From: Mucilaginibacter auburnensis
GTDB taxonomy: Bacteria; Bacteroidota; Bacteroidia; Sphingobacteriales; Sphingobacteriaceae
Assembly: GCF_002797815.1 (NCBI RefSeq)
Contig: NZ_PGFJ01000001.1
Coordinates: 1 to 64,000 of the forward strand
Direction of reading: 5' to 3'
DNA: 64,000 bases
In this document: one piece after another, positions 36,201 through 44,330 of the stretch
Layout of the letters: the number at the start of each line of letters is the position of its first letter
Position numbering within the stretch: position 1 is the stretch's first letter
Position numbers and translations under genes: made by a program
Notes under the pieces: model-generated
The model's database searches: none
Seen by the model: only the letters and a program-made list of their open reading frames with translations
What the model was told of the DNA's origin: nothing

Positions 36201-36307
36201 GGTGTGATCTGAGCGCGGACAATAAAAGGTAAAAATAAAAGCGTGAAAACGAGCGTTAATAGAAATCGCCGCTTTATAAAAAAGTTGGCATGGAAATATA
36301 AATCCAT
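33236..36307 (-). CDS. SusC/RagA family TonB-dependent outer membrane receptor
   Basis: 1023 residues. Signal peptide (RRFLLTLVFTLLFLPFIVRAQ), a carboxypeptidase-regulatory domain (LNGKIIDAQTKERLPGATIAIKG), a TonB-box-like DVVVVGYGTQKR, the plug (SIRIRGGSSIQGGNEPLYVIDGFP, IYGSRGANGVVIVTTKKG) and a beta-barrel ending VRLGF. No STN domain, so not coupled to an anti-sigma factor. It imports the substrate captured by SusD. First gene of the sulfatase operon. The start could also be at a downstream codon, since the first ten residues before the basic region are unusual. Confidence 0.95.
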   Translation of the reverse strand: MDLYFHANFFIKRRFLLTLVFTLLFLPFIVRAQITPTVNSRLNGKIIDAQTKERLPGATIAIKGVTNSTTTDAKGEFTLVSGQPFPYTVVVTYIGYLPKELVIDGSPVTISLDIDTKQLNDVVVVGYGTQKRADITGSVSSIGKTALQQPVTSFDQALKGAAPGVQVTQTTGQPGGGVSIRIRGGSSIQGGNEPLYVIDGFPIYNAGSTAGTLSGTPVNPLSSINPGDIESIDILKDASATAIYGSRGANGVVIVTTKKGKADRSSVTYEGNYGVQTLRKKVDVLNAHDFAILRNDALYDATPAKGRFQYLTQQQIDQLGDGTDWQGSAFRNAPTQNHQLTVSGGSAKVRYLISGNYQDQKGIIRNTDFKRYGLRANVDAHPFERLKISTALTLSKADANIAPNGIVNSLLIMPPTATIYDPNGGYTLRNPFENIFANPIATINEQINKSTTNRVLGTTFAEYKIIEGLNLKVLFGADVNTISEKKYIPNSIYEGSLTRGQAGRGSLESYSWLNENTLTYDKNWGDHTINVLGGFTQQSFSRENFTASSQNFVTDELGYNSLQGGSTLIAPTSDATRWDLQSYLGRVNYNYNRRYYLTASLRADGSSRFGKGNKWGYFPSAAASWNIGNEPFFENISKTVSDLKFRLSYGKTGNLEIGEYQSLATLATYSYLFGGNMITGFAPNRIGNDRLSWEKTDQYNAGLDIGFFDNRLQLNIDAYYKKTTNLLLNVQLPWTSGFDSSLQNFGSVENKGLELAVSSQNFTGAFKWNTQFNISFNRNKVLALGNGANTYITGNYIIQVGQPLGNFFGSVTNGILQTGEEASKGKYTGSATPKPGDRLYKDINGDGTFTTAADKAIIGNAQPDFLAGLTNTFSYKGFDLLIFLQGAYGNQILNTNRQNLELFTGQQNAAASALDRWTPANPSQTIPRAKLDPAPVFSDRFIEDGSFLRLKNVNLTYNLPRTFAAKIGLSNASIYVSGQNLITWTKYTGFDPEVTSGSNVSPGTDAGIYPVAKSYFVGVRLGF

Positions 36308-36972
36308 ATATTTAAATGTTTTGTCAATACTTCGTGTTGATAATTCCTGGGTGGGGGGCAGTTCGTGATTGGCGTTACTGCTGCCCGTCCATCCTTAATA
36401 TATTTTCAGGCCTAACCTGATAGCTACAATTATTTGCGTCTCCTTATGTCATAAACAATAAATTTTAATGTAAAAATGGGTGGAAATAACGGACGTATGG
36501 CTGATTAGCCTTAACACATGCAGCCTAAGTAATAGTCATACTTCAAAGTCATAATGCACATCTCTATTCTACGGGTTTAATCCGTTACTGTGGCGCAAAT
36601 ATAAATAATATCTATTTAATCCATAGACTTTGAAGATTTTTATTAAAAATAAATTTATTTCCTTTTTCTATGTTTTAACAAGGTCTTTTATCAGAACTTA
36701 ACAAAATAAATAGCTGTTTCATCTACACCACTAAACTGGTCGGATTAAATAGCTTCGGGGCCACTGCGCAGTTGTTTTGGGTGCGCTTGGTTGCGCTTTT
36801 GTGAAGACTTCCCATTTAATCTTAGCATTGAGCGTGTCTGCCAGCGCCAATCTACCCCAAAACAAATTGTGCGAATTTCTTTGCGCACAGGTGGTATGAT
36901 AGATGAATACCAGAAATTCGAATAAAGAATCGTTTCACTACCTATAATATGCGCTGCGTTTTATCCTTAAAA
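36308..36972. other. Intergenic region upstream of susC
   Basis: 665 bases with no reading frame I trust. It holds the operator-promoter unit at 36596-36627, a partial third copy of the operator word (GGATTAAATAG, 36742-36752) and otherwise AT-rich leader DNA. The susC transcript would have an untranslated leader near 280 bases if it starts just after the -7 element. Confidence 0.6.
36596..36627 (-). promoter_or_regulatory. Operator word plus -7 element upstream of susC
   Basis: On the minus strand, TCTATGGATTAAATAGA (36627-36611) is followed after seven bases by TATATTTG (36603-36596), a perfect TAnnTTTG -7 element. The same 17-base word, reversed, lies at the same place relative to a TATATTTT element upstream of tRNA-Cys/TSUP at 38057-38086. 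The position just upstream of -7 suits an activator or repressor binding site. Confidence 0.55.
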
Positions 36973-37908
36973 TCATAAAAGATGTTGCAATGCCGACCAA
37001 ATCGTCTTACTGCTGGAAATTAATACCAATACCCCTACTGCAATAAACATTTTCTTGACAGGAAGCCTCCCTGCTAATTTTGCAGCTAGTGGAGCCGCAA
37101 TAAGTCCGCCACAGATAAGTCCAAAAATGGCTCCCAGGTGGCTTACGCCCAGAATAATAAAAAACGTGAGTGCACTAGCCAGCGTTACAAAAAACTCTGT
37201 CAAGCTAACCGAGCCAATTACATACCTCGGGCTCTTTCCTTTAGATATAAGCGTGCTTGTTACTAACGGTCCCCAGCCGCCGCCGCCAAAAGAATCCAGA
37301 AATCCTCCTGCACCAGCTAACCAGCCCGCTCTTTTTATTTTCTTTGGTTTTATGTCTGTTTTAAATGCATTACTTATTATTCTTAGCCCCAGTAAGAACG
37401 TGTAAACAGCGATAATCGGACGGAGCCATTGTGAATAGGATTCTCCGGCTAACCCCAATAGCACAGCGCCTGCGACAGAACCTATAATGCCGGGTATTAA
37501 AAGTGTCTTGAATAATTTTTTATTAATGTTCCCGAAGCGATAATGGCTAAATCCGGAAGCTGCGCTGGAGAACATTTCGGCTGTGTGGATACTTCCTGAT
37601 ATAACGGCAGGATTAAGCCCCCCCGATAACAGGAGCGTAGTAGAAATAACGCCATAGCCCATTCCTAAAGCACCATCCACCATCTGTGCTAAGAAGCCAA
37701 CAAGTAACATAAACAAGAATTTTTCATCTACAGTGCGAACAGCAAAAGATACCGCCTGATCTACCGTAATAAATTGTCCAATTATTAAGATAAGAGCAGC
37801 TAAAAAAATCAAACCCAGTGACAAACAGGCAATATTTCTCCAGGTATATTTTACGCCGATAGCTACGGTACCGGATTCTTTGATTGGTGCTATTTCTATT
37901 TTATTCAT
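36973..37908 (-). CDS. TSUP (TauE/SafE) family sulfite/sulfonate permease
   Basis: 311 residues with about eight membrane helices. The duplicated TSUP pattern is visible: FLAQMVDGALGMGYGVISTTLLLSGG near residue 75 and GWLAGAGGFLDSFGGGGWGPLVTSTLI near 195. TSUP proteins move sulfite, sulfoacetate, thiosulfate or other sulfur anions across the inner membrane. It starts 41 bases after the tRNA-Cys and shares its upstream operator with the sulfatase operon promoter, which ties it to sulfur supply. A 39-base piece of this gene (around 37451-37489) recurs in a relic at 45216-45254. Confidence 0.88.
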   Translation of the reverse strand: MNKIEIAPIKESGTVAIGVKYTWRNIACLSLGLIFLAALILIIGQFITVDQAVSFAVRTVDEKFLFMLLVGFLAQMVDGALGMGYGVISTTLLLSGGLNPAVISGSIHTAEMFSSAASGFSHYRFGNINKKLFKTLLIPGIIGSVAGAVLLGLAGESYSQWLRPIIAVYTFLLGLRIISNAFKTDIKPKKIKRAGWLAGAGGFLDSFGGGGWGPLVTSTLISKGKSPRYVIGSVSLTEFFVTLASALTFFIILGVSHLGAIFGLICGGLIAAPLAAKLAGRLPVKKMFIAVGVLVLISSSKTIWSALQHLL

Positions 37909-37949
37909 ATTGAGATCTAACTATTCTGCTCGTAGCAAAAATTTCACTG

Positions 37950-38020
37950 ACGCCGGGAGTGGATTCGAACCACTGTTAAAGGTTTTGCAGACCATTACCT
38001 CGCCACTCGGTCACCCGGCT
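37950..38020 (-). tRNA. tRNA-Cys (anticodon GCA), with two unusual mismatches
   Basis: On the minus strand a 71-base cloverleaf reads AGCCGGG...CTGCAAA...CCCGGCGT: D arm ACC/GGT, T arm AGTGG-TTCGAAT-CCACT, discriminator T as expected for Cys. The first acceptor pair is A-G and the second anticodon-stem pair is T-T, neither canonical. CCA is not encoded. It may be a second, degenerating or specialised copy. Confidence 0.8.
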
Positions 38021-38056
38021 ATAACGATTGAGCATTACGGTTGCAATAATACTAAA

Positions 38057-38086
38057 AAAATATATAATTTCTATGGATTAAATAGA
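38057..38086 (-). promoter_or_regulatory. Operator word plus -7 element upstream of tRNA-Cys and TSUP
   Basis: The word TCTATTTAATCCATAGA (minus strand, 38086-38070) is the exact reverse complement orientation of the susC operator. Five bases on, TATATTTT (38064-38057) resembles the -7 consensus. Transcription would begin about 30 bases before tRNA-Cys and could run into the TSUP gene. Confidence 0.5.
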
Positions 38087-38292
38087 CATTAAATAATCAC
38101 CCAGAGTTTAAGTATTGATGCGGTCAACCTCAGAACTCGTACTTTTGTGCTTTGGCTTACGCCTACCCCATTTCCTGACTGAAAAGAAATTAATGCTTAC
38201 ATACAATAACCTATCTACCGCATAAAGAATTCCATCTATTGCACCCCAAAACCTTTCCTCACTTTAGTAATAATGGAAATTCCAAACCATCT

Positions 38293-39459
38293 TTATATAA
38301 AACTTTTAATGACGATGCCTAAAACAGCCGCGACAACTATTAAATGTGGTTCCTGTAATTTCTTACTACAAATGAGCGCCAGCCCGCTTGCCACTGCAAT
38401 GATTGCTGTTGGCAAATCTATGATGGAACGGGTAGTAATGATGGCAACTGAGCCAACCAAAGCCCCGATAACAGCTGCTGTAATGCCGTCAACAAAAGCT
38501 TTGATACTGATGTTCTTCGCTATTTTTTTAAAAGATGGCGCAAGGATAACGGTGAAGAAAAAACAGGGAAGAAAAGTAGCCAATGCTGCTACGGATGCTC
38601 CCGGAAAGCCATTCACCAAATAGCCGATAAAACCCACAGTAATAACAACCGGCCCCGGCGTTATCATGGCTACGGCAACTGCATCCACAAATTGGTTCTC
38701 GCTAAGCCAGTAATATTCGGTCACGACCCCCGCATGTAGAAATGGCACGATAGCCAGGCCGCTACCAAATACAAAGGTGCCTGCTTTCAGAAAGAATAAA
38801 CCGATTTCTACCAGAGAATCTTTTGAGTAGTTCCAGAAGCCGATGCTGCCTGCAAGCAGAACGGGCAATGCAGTTGGTCTTTTCATCCAGGCGGGCGGCG
38901 CTTTCACCACCATGTAAATCAATCCGCAGCCCATAAAAAGCAATATTTGTTCTTGCTGCGTAACTATGGTAATAACAAGGGCAATGAGGTAAAACAGCCA
39001 AAGCAGCCAATTAGCTTTTATAGCTGCTAAATTAAGCTTGCCTACTGACTTTAGCGTTAACTTATATGCACTTAAGGCAATAATACCTATAACTGCAGCA
39101 CCCACGCCATAAAACACATCGCGCATCCAGTTAAGACCGCTATAAGCCTGATAAACCATGCCCAATAAAACCACCATAACAAAAGAGGGCAGTACAAAAG
39201 CCAACCCTATTAGCGTAGCACCCAATATGCCATAATGCACAAAGCCAATATAAATGCCTAATTGTGCCGCTAATGGTCCGGGCGCAAGTTGGGCAAGGGC
39301 AAGCCCTTCTTTATACTCTTCCTCGGTAAGCCATGCTTTTTGTTCAACCAGATCGCGGTGCATATAGCCTACTAACGCGACAGGGCCACCAAAGCCCCAG
39401 GAGCCCAGCTTAAGGAAATAAAAGGTAAGCTCTCTTAATGAATATTTTGTTTTTTCCAT
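38293..39459 (-). CDS. chrA: Chromate transporter ChrA
   Basis: 388 residues, the long two-domain form. Each half has the CHR motif: FLKLGSWGFGGPVALVGYM with LAQLAPGPLAAQLGIYIG in the first, and FLKAGTFVFGSGLAIVPFL with VAVAMITPGPVVITVGFIGY in the second. ChrA exports chromate from the cytoplasm by proton antiport. It is the last gene of a three-gene operon led by a ChrB-domain regulator. Confidence 0.95.
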   Translation of the reverse strand: MEKTKYSLRELTFYFLKLGSWGFGGPVALVGYMHRDLVEQKAWLTEEEYKEGLALAQLAPGPLAAQLGIYIGFVHYGILGATLIGLAFVLPSFVMVVLLGMVYQAYSGLNWMRDVFYGVGAAVIGIIALSAYKLTLKSVGKLNLAAIKANWLLWLFYLIALVITIVTQQEQILLFMGCGLIYMVVKAPPAWMKRPTALPVLLAGSIGFWNYSKDSLVEIGLFFLKAGTFVFGSGLAIVPFLHAGVVTEYYWLSENQFVDAVAVAMITPGPVVITVGFIGYLVNGFPGASVAALATFLPCFFFTVILAPSFKKIAKNISIKAFVDGITAAVIGALVGSVAIITTRSIIDLPTAIIAVASGLALICSKKLQEPHLIVVAAVLGIVIKSFI

Positions 39460-39469
39460 ACCCTGATAT

Positions 39470-39982
39470 TTAAAAAGCTATACCGAACTGAAAGCCGACG
39501 GTAAATGTAGTGGGGCGGTCATTTCCAAAACGCACCGGCATTGGTACAGCTGCAAATAAGCTACTATTCTTACCTTTCAATACTGTTTTGTTTAATACCG
39601 GCGTAACACCATATCGTCCTGAAGTTTCAAATGCTGCCCTACCTGCAAACGTCCAACCTTTCCCAAGTGCTACTAGTATGCCCGGATGGAACAGAAAGTT
39701 GCTCATTTTGCTTGTGCCACTCTCTGCGCGTATGGTCGGCACAAATTCTGCCGAAAAACCTATCCTGGCACTTTTCCAGATATTTATACCGGTAGGCATT
39801 CCTACAACGTAATGCCCGTCAAAATTGCGGTCAGTACCGGCGCTGCTAAATGTTACAAGAGGATGCAAGATACCAACATAACCCGCTACTTTAGGATACG
39901 TTTGTACAGGTGCTGTTTGTGAGAAGCTACTCATCGGAAGCAGCCCGATAAGCAAAAAAGGCAATAAACGAATAACGTTCAT
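39470..39982 (-). CDS. Small outer-membrane beta-barrel-like protein
   Basis: 170 residues, no family recognised. Signal peptide MNVIRLLPFLLIGLLPMSSFSQ; the mature part has alternating beta strands (VAGYVGILHPLVTFS, RIGFSAEFVPTIRAE, WTFAGRAAFETSGRYGV) and ends FQFGIAF with a terminal Phe as in outer-membrane barrels. It sits between chrB-like and chrA genes with 10-base and 79-base gaps, so it may help move chromate or its products across the outer membrane; that is inference. Confidence 0.7.
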   Translation of the reverse strand: MNVIRLLPFLLIGLLPMSSFSQTAPVQTYPKVAGYVGILHPLVTFSSAGTDRNFDGHYVVGMPTGINIWKSARIGFSAEFVPTIRAESGTSKMSNFLFHPGILVALGKGWTFAGRAAFETSGRYGVTPVLNKTVLKGKNSSLFAAVPMPVRFGNDRPTTFTVGFQFGIAF

Positions 39983-40061
39983 AATAACATTTGTTTGATG
40001 TTACAATGTTATCCATACGGTAACTTACAGAATAGAACGAATTTAACCATTCGTCTAAATT

Positions 40062-40904
40062 TTACTTTTTCTTTGATTTTTTATAAACGGAAGGGCTTTG
40101 GCCGACATGTTTTTTAAAGATGCGGTTGAAGTGGCTCTGGTCAGAAAAGCCGGTGAGATAAGCTATTTCTGTCAGGGTGTGATCTGTCGTCTCAATCAGC
40201 TGCTTTGCTTTGTCGATGCGGAGGTTACGCATAAAATCCCCGAAACTAAGGTTGTCAAAGTATTTAGAAAATTCTCTGGATAAGTAAGCCGGATTGATCT
40301 CCAATTCTTCAGATGCCTGCTGCAGGCTTAATGTCATCGTCGTATCCAACTGATCCTGGATCATTTCCTTGAGTGTGCGTGCCCACTCCGGCATTTTTTG
40401 ACCTTTGCTTTGTTTAAGATATTGATGATATACCTGCAAAAGCAGTTGCTCTACCGGGCCGTCTTGTGCATGTTTATTCTTAAACAGGTAGGTAGCCCAG
40501 CTAAATATGCCGTCGTAAATCGTCATGCCTATGGCCAACAGTTCCTGGTCATCTTTTATGTTGTAAGCCAGTCCAGAAAAAATGGCTTCCAACCCCGCCG
40601 CCTGCGGCGCAAAATCGTGCTGGTCGGTATCGGCACCCCTAACTATCGTTGCAATGCGGTGCAAGGCCGGGTCTTTCAGTCCGTGCTTTTTAATAATATA
40701 ATCAAAAGTGCACTGATCTTCATAATGCGAGTACTCAACGTCTGGCAGATCAAACGGTGTAGCGCCCAATTCTTTCGCTTTTCCTAAAACCTCGGTGTAC
40801 GGAGCAAATATAAACTCTGCTTCTGGGTCTACAAAGCGTTTAATCAGCCAAGGGCAGGCAATCCTGTCAATCTTCGGTCTTTCTCTGGTGATCCATTTCA
40901 TCAT
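40062..40904 (-). CDS. ChrB-domain/AraC fusion regulator of chromate resistance
   Basis: 280 residues. Residues 3-135 match the ChrB C-terminal domain: WITRERPKIDRIACPWLIKRF, DPEAEFIFAP, GATPFDLPDVEYSH, CTFDYIIKKHGL, and RIATIVRGADTD. Residues about 175-276 are an AraC-type double helix-turn-helix: LSLQQASEELEINPAYLSREF and LTEIAYLTGFSDQSHFNRIFKKHVG. Usual ChrB proteins carry this domain without an AraC part. The fusion suggests that the ChrB domain senses chromate and the AraC part switches on the operon it leads. Confidence 0.88.
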   Translation of the reverse strand: MMKWITRERPKIDRIACPWLIKRFVDPEAEFIFAPYTEVLGKAKELGATPFDLPDVEYSHYEDQCTFDYIIKKHGLKDPALHRIATIVRGADTDQHDFAPQAAGLEAIFSGLAYNIKDDQELLAIGMTIYDGIFSWATYLFKNKHAQDGPVEQLLLQVYHQYLKQSKGQKMPEWARTLKEMIQDQLDTTMTLSLQQASEELEINPAYLSREFSKYFDNLSFGDFMRNLRIDKAKQLIETTDHTLTEIAYLTGFSDQSHFNRIFKKHVGQSPSVYKKSKKK

Positions 40905-40955
40905 TCAAATGTAAGTAGGAACGAATAAACCGTCAGTTTCCTTCTGCATCAAGTT

Positions 40956-43421
40956 TTAAAACTCTTTATCGCCAAACTCACTATTTGGCAGCTTAGCTTT
41001 ACCGGTCAGTTTATTCAGATTAAAGCTTACGTTCAACATCAGTACATTGGTTTCGTAGATGTAGTTAGTGGTGGTATAAAAATCATTACCCCGTGTAGTA
41101 ATGCGCTGCTTATTAGATTGGTTCCACCCCAGATCCATATTCTGCCATTGCAAAGTAGCAGCCATACGACCGTTCATAAAAGTTTTCTTTACAGAGGTAT
41201 TCGGCACCAAAAAACGCGAATCTTCACCCTGCGCAGTAGGTCTGCGGGATAAGTAATTTACGTTAGCCTGTAAGCTTAAGGTCTTACTTAGTATAAAGCC
41301 GGTACTCATGTTTAAAGAATAAACCCATCTATTGTTTGAAACAATTGATGTGGCACCAAGGATATTCAGTTTACCATTAATTTCGTAATTATATAGGTTG
41401 CCACCTACATAAAGGTTCCACCATTTAAACAGTTGCAAATTGGTGCCCATTTCTAAACCTATAGAACGGGCGTTACTTGCATTGGTAAATACCCGGTTCA
41501 GAATGGTATCTGCATAAACACTGTTAACACGTTGAATAGGGTTTTTTATATTTTGATAGTATAAAGTGGCAAATAAAGACCCTTTATCAAAGGTGCGGAT
41601 CAGGCCAAGCTCAGCAAGATCAACAAACTCCGGCAGCAGATCCGGGTCGCCTTGTTCCAACGTTTCGGAGTGTTCTCTTTCCGGAATAGGGTTTAACTCA
41701 AAGTTGGTTGTGCGTTGTACCCGTTTGCTATAACCCGCTTTAGCCTGCCAGCCTGTTGCGAATGTGTAAAGCAAATTAGCCGACGGGAAAAGGTTAGACA
41801 AATTTAGCTGGCGCGGCATCGGGTCGTAAGAGAGGTTAACTTTGCGGGCCGCATACTCGTAGCGCAAACCGACCGTATAGTCCAGTTTACTTTGCTTGCC
41901 TGAGTACTGCGTGTATAACGAATTGATGGTGTTTTTTGCTTTGGCATTGCCTCTGAACCGTGCGGCGTCCGGCTGCGACAGTGCGGGCGTAACAAAATAA
42001 TCAAACTGTCCATCTTGCGTATCCTGCCTAAATTGATAGCCGGTCTCCAGTTTGCCTTTGCCTATTGTAATTGCGTAATCAAGTTTAAGCCGGTAGCCGT
42101 TAATAGGATTTTTATAAGGGTTATAAACAAACTGGATAGTATCGGACGTATTAGGATTTTTAACATTAAGATTTAAAGTACCGCCATATAGGTTAGCGTG
42201 TTCATAAAGTGCCGAAACCGTTATGGTAGATTTATCGGCAAAGGTGTGCGTATAATCTAAGTTGGCTAAAGAGAACGTGCCCTCTTTAATCTGCAGGTTA
42301 GAATTATAATACCTTGTACTTTTTAATATTGCCCCTGTGTTCAGGTCAGCAGTGCTGTTATTATAAAAAAGGTCGGCCCGACGCGACTGAAACCGATATC
42401 CCACAAGTAGGGCCGCTGAAAATAAATTGTTTTGATCAGCCGCGTAATTTACCGAAGCCCGCCCCGTGTAATTGTATTTATCAAAACTACGCTCGCCGTT
42501 TGATGGAAAGCGGGTTATAGTATTATTGGCGAAGTTTTTGGTGAAAACATCACCTTCGCGGAAACCTGCCACATCGGCGCGCAGGTAATTGCCGCTTACA
42601 GAAACATCCCATTTACCCGCACGGTAATTTATTGTTGCATCGCCGCCAAAGCGTTGGGGCTTTTGTTTGTTATTATGGTCATCTGTACTGGGCAAGCCGC
42701 CTTGCACGTTTGCCGAGAGGGTGAAACCGTCATTCGCGCCTTTTTTAGTCACAATGTTAATAATACCCCCTTTGCCATCCGGATCATATTTAGCAGATGG
42801 AGACGTGATCAATTCTATATTCTGTAAGCTGTTGGCAGGCAACTGACTCAGCACAGTTTGCGCATCAGTTAATACTGGTTTCCCATTCACCAAAACTAAA
42901 AAGCCGGTTGAACCACGTACGCTGATCTGCCCCTCGCCATTGACAGTAACAGAAGGTAAATTTTTCAATACATCAACAGCTGTGCCGCCACGGGCGCTTT
43001 CAAACTGATCAGCACGGTAGGTTTGCCTATCTATTTTGTTAAACAAATTAATTTTCTGCCCACTCACCTTTACTTCATTTAACAGCTTTTGGCCAGGCGA
43101 GAGAATAAGTGTACCGATATTATACGGCTCTGTATTGGTGACAGTAAAGCCTGGCGTTACAAGGTTGTTATAACCAATAAAGGCGGCTCGTATTATGTAG
43201 CTGCCCGGCTCAATCTGCTTAAATTCAAATGTGCCATTATCTTTTGTTACTACTCCCGCAACCAAAGATGAGTCGGAACCCTTTAGTAAAGCCACGCTTG
43301 CATAGCCAATAGGCTGTTTGGTCTCGTTATCAGTAATTATTCCTTTTATAAAGCCGGTTTGCGCAAACAAAAACTGAATAGATAATATGAAAGCAAAGAG
43401 GGTAAGCCTAAAGTAATTCAT
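40956..43421 (-). CDS. Outer-membrane beta-barrel protein, TonB-receptor-like
   Basis: 821 residues from the ATG at 43421, which gives the signal peptide MNYFRLTLFAFILSIQFLFAQ; a start at 43445 would add eight residues. A carboxypeptidase-regulatory domain (GFIKGIITDNETKQPIGYASVALL) is followed by a plug-like part (GGTAVDVLKNLPSVTVNGEGQISVRGS, GGIINIVTKKG) and a large barrel of the outer-membrane-beta-barrel type 3 class. Substrate unknown; such proteins often take up metals or peptides. An AraC gene lies just upstream on the same strand. Confidence 0.9.
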   Translation of the reverse strand: MNYFRLTLFAFILSIQFLFAQTGFIKGIITDNETKQPIGYASVALLKGSDSSLVAGVVTKDNGTFEFKQIEPGSYIIRAAFIGYNNLVTPGFTVTNTEPYNIGTLILSPGQKLLNEVKVSGQKINLFNKIDRQTYRADQFESARGGTAVDVLKNLPSVTVNGEGQISVRGSTGFLVLVNGKPVLTDAQTVLSQLPANSLQNIELITSPSAKYDPDGKGGIINIVTKKGANDGFTLSANVQGGLPSTDDHNNKQKPQRFGGDATINYRAGKWDVSVSGNYLRADVAGFREGDVFTKNFANNTITRFPSNGERSFDKYNYTGRASVNYAADQNNLFSAALLVGYRFQSRRADLFYNNSTADLNTGAILKSTRYYNSNLQIKEGTFSLANLDYTHTFADKSTITVSALYEHANLYGGTLNLNVKNPNTSDTIQFVYNPYKNPINGYRLKLDYAITIGKGKLETGYQFRQDTQDGQFDYFVTPALSQPDAARFRGNAKAKNTINSLYTQYSGKQSKLDYTVGLRYEYAARKVNLSYDPMPRQLNLSNLFPSANLLYTFATGWQAKAGYSKRVQRTTNFELNPIPEREHSETLEQGDPDLLPEFVDLAELGLIRTFDKGSLFATLYYQNIKNPIQRVNSVYADTILNRVFTNASNARSIGLEMGTNLQLFKWWNLYVGGNLYNYEINGKLNILGATSIVSNNRWVYSLNMSTGFILSKTLSLQANVNYLSRRPTAQGEDSRFLVPNTSVKKTFMNGRMAATLQWQNMDLGWNQSNKQRITTRGNDFYTTTNYIYETNVLMLNVSFNLNKLTGKAKLPNSEFGDKEF

Positions 43422-43511
43422 TTTAAGACCTTGTTTTGGTGGCACAAAAGTAACCTAACATAACCGCATAGGTATTGTACAATGCATCCTAATAATTGTA
43501 TCTTACCGTTT

Positions 43512-44330
43512 CTATTTTGCTAATTCACGGTAGCTGCCGGGTGTAAGATTAGTGCTTTTTTTGAAAAACTTGATAAAGTGAGGAGAATCGGCAAAGCCAA
43601 GCCGGGCGGCTATCTCATTTACTGATTTGCCCGTTGCCGATAACAGCAGTTTAGCTTCCAGCAAAATACGTTCATTTATAATGGTAGCGGGTGTTTTACC
43701 CACTACTTTTTTGCACGTTTGATTAAGCACAGCCGTAGTAATATTCAATTCTCCGGCATAATAATCAAGCGACTTCCCCTCAGCAAAAAAAACGTCAACG
43801 GCACGTTTAAACTGTTGGAAAACTTGTGTATCTCTACCGAAGTTCGGCTTTTCTGTGCAGGCCAACCTACTTAATTTTGAAATCAGCAAATGGACGTACG
43901 CGGCATAGGCAAGTACATCAGTCTCACCGTTTTTAAATTCTCCATACAAAAGTTCAGCAATTGCAAATAAAGTATCGCCTGGTTGCAGGGCTATCTTGGT
44001 AGTAAGATTAAAAAGTAAAGTAACGTCCTGTTTAATTAAGATTTCTTCTTTAAATAGAATTACAAATCCTTTGGGCAGCGCCGTAAAATTCCAGCAATGG
44101 GTTTGCCCCGGTCGTAAATAATATGCCACCGGTGCGTCAACTTCCAACTGTTGCCCATCAACTTCGTGATACCCGGACCCATTGCTGAGCAGGATCAGTT
44201 CGTGATAATCAGCGTGTCGATGCAGACGAGTAGGTTTGATCACCTCTTTCATCAAGCTCACTTTCATCAACTGGCCCGTGTCCATTTTATTTTTTACCGG
44301 AATTTCCTGATTGGATGTGAGCATAATCAA
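43512..44330 (-). CDS. AraC family transcriptional regulator
   Basis: 272 residues. An N-terminal cupin (LHRHADYHELILLSNGSGYHEVDGQ, YYLRPGQTHCWNF) senses a ligand; the C-terminal AraC domain (SLDYYAGELNITTAVLNQTC ... NEIAARLGFADSPHFIKFFKKSTNLTPGSYR) binds DNA. It probably controls the adjacent outer-membrane gene at 40956, 90 bases downstream, but the ligand cannot be inferred. The start may be at 44330 or two codons later. Confidence 0.92.
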   Translation of the reverse strand: MIMLTSNQEIPVKNKMDTGQLMKVSLMKEVIKPTRLHRHADYHELILLSNGSGYHEVDGQQLEVDAPVAYYLRPGQTHCWNFTALPKGFVILFKEEILIKQDVTLLFNLTTKIALQPGDTLFAIAELLYGEFKNGETDVLAYAAYVHLLISKLSRLACTEKPNFGRDTQVFQQFKRAVDVFFAEGKSLDYYAGELNITTAVLNQTCKKVVGKTPATIINERILLEAKLLLSATGKSVNEIAARLGFADSPHFIKFFKKSTNLTPGSYRELAK

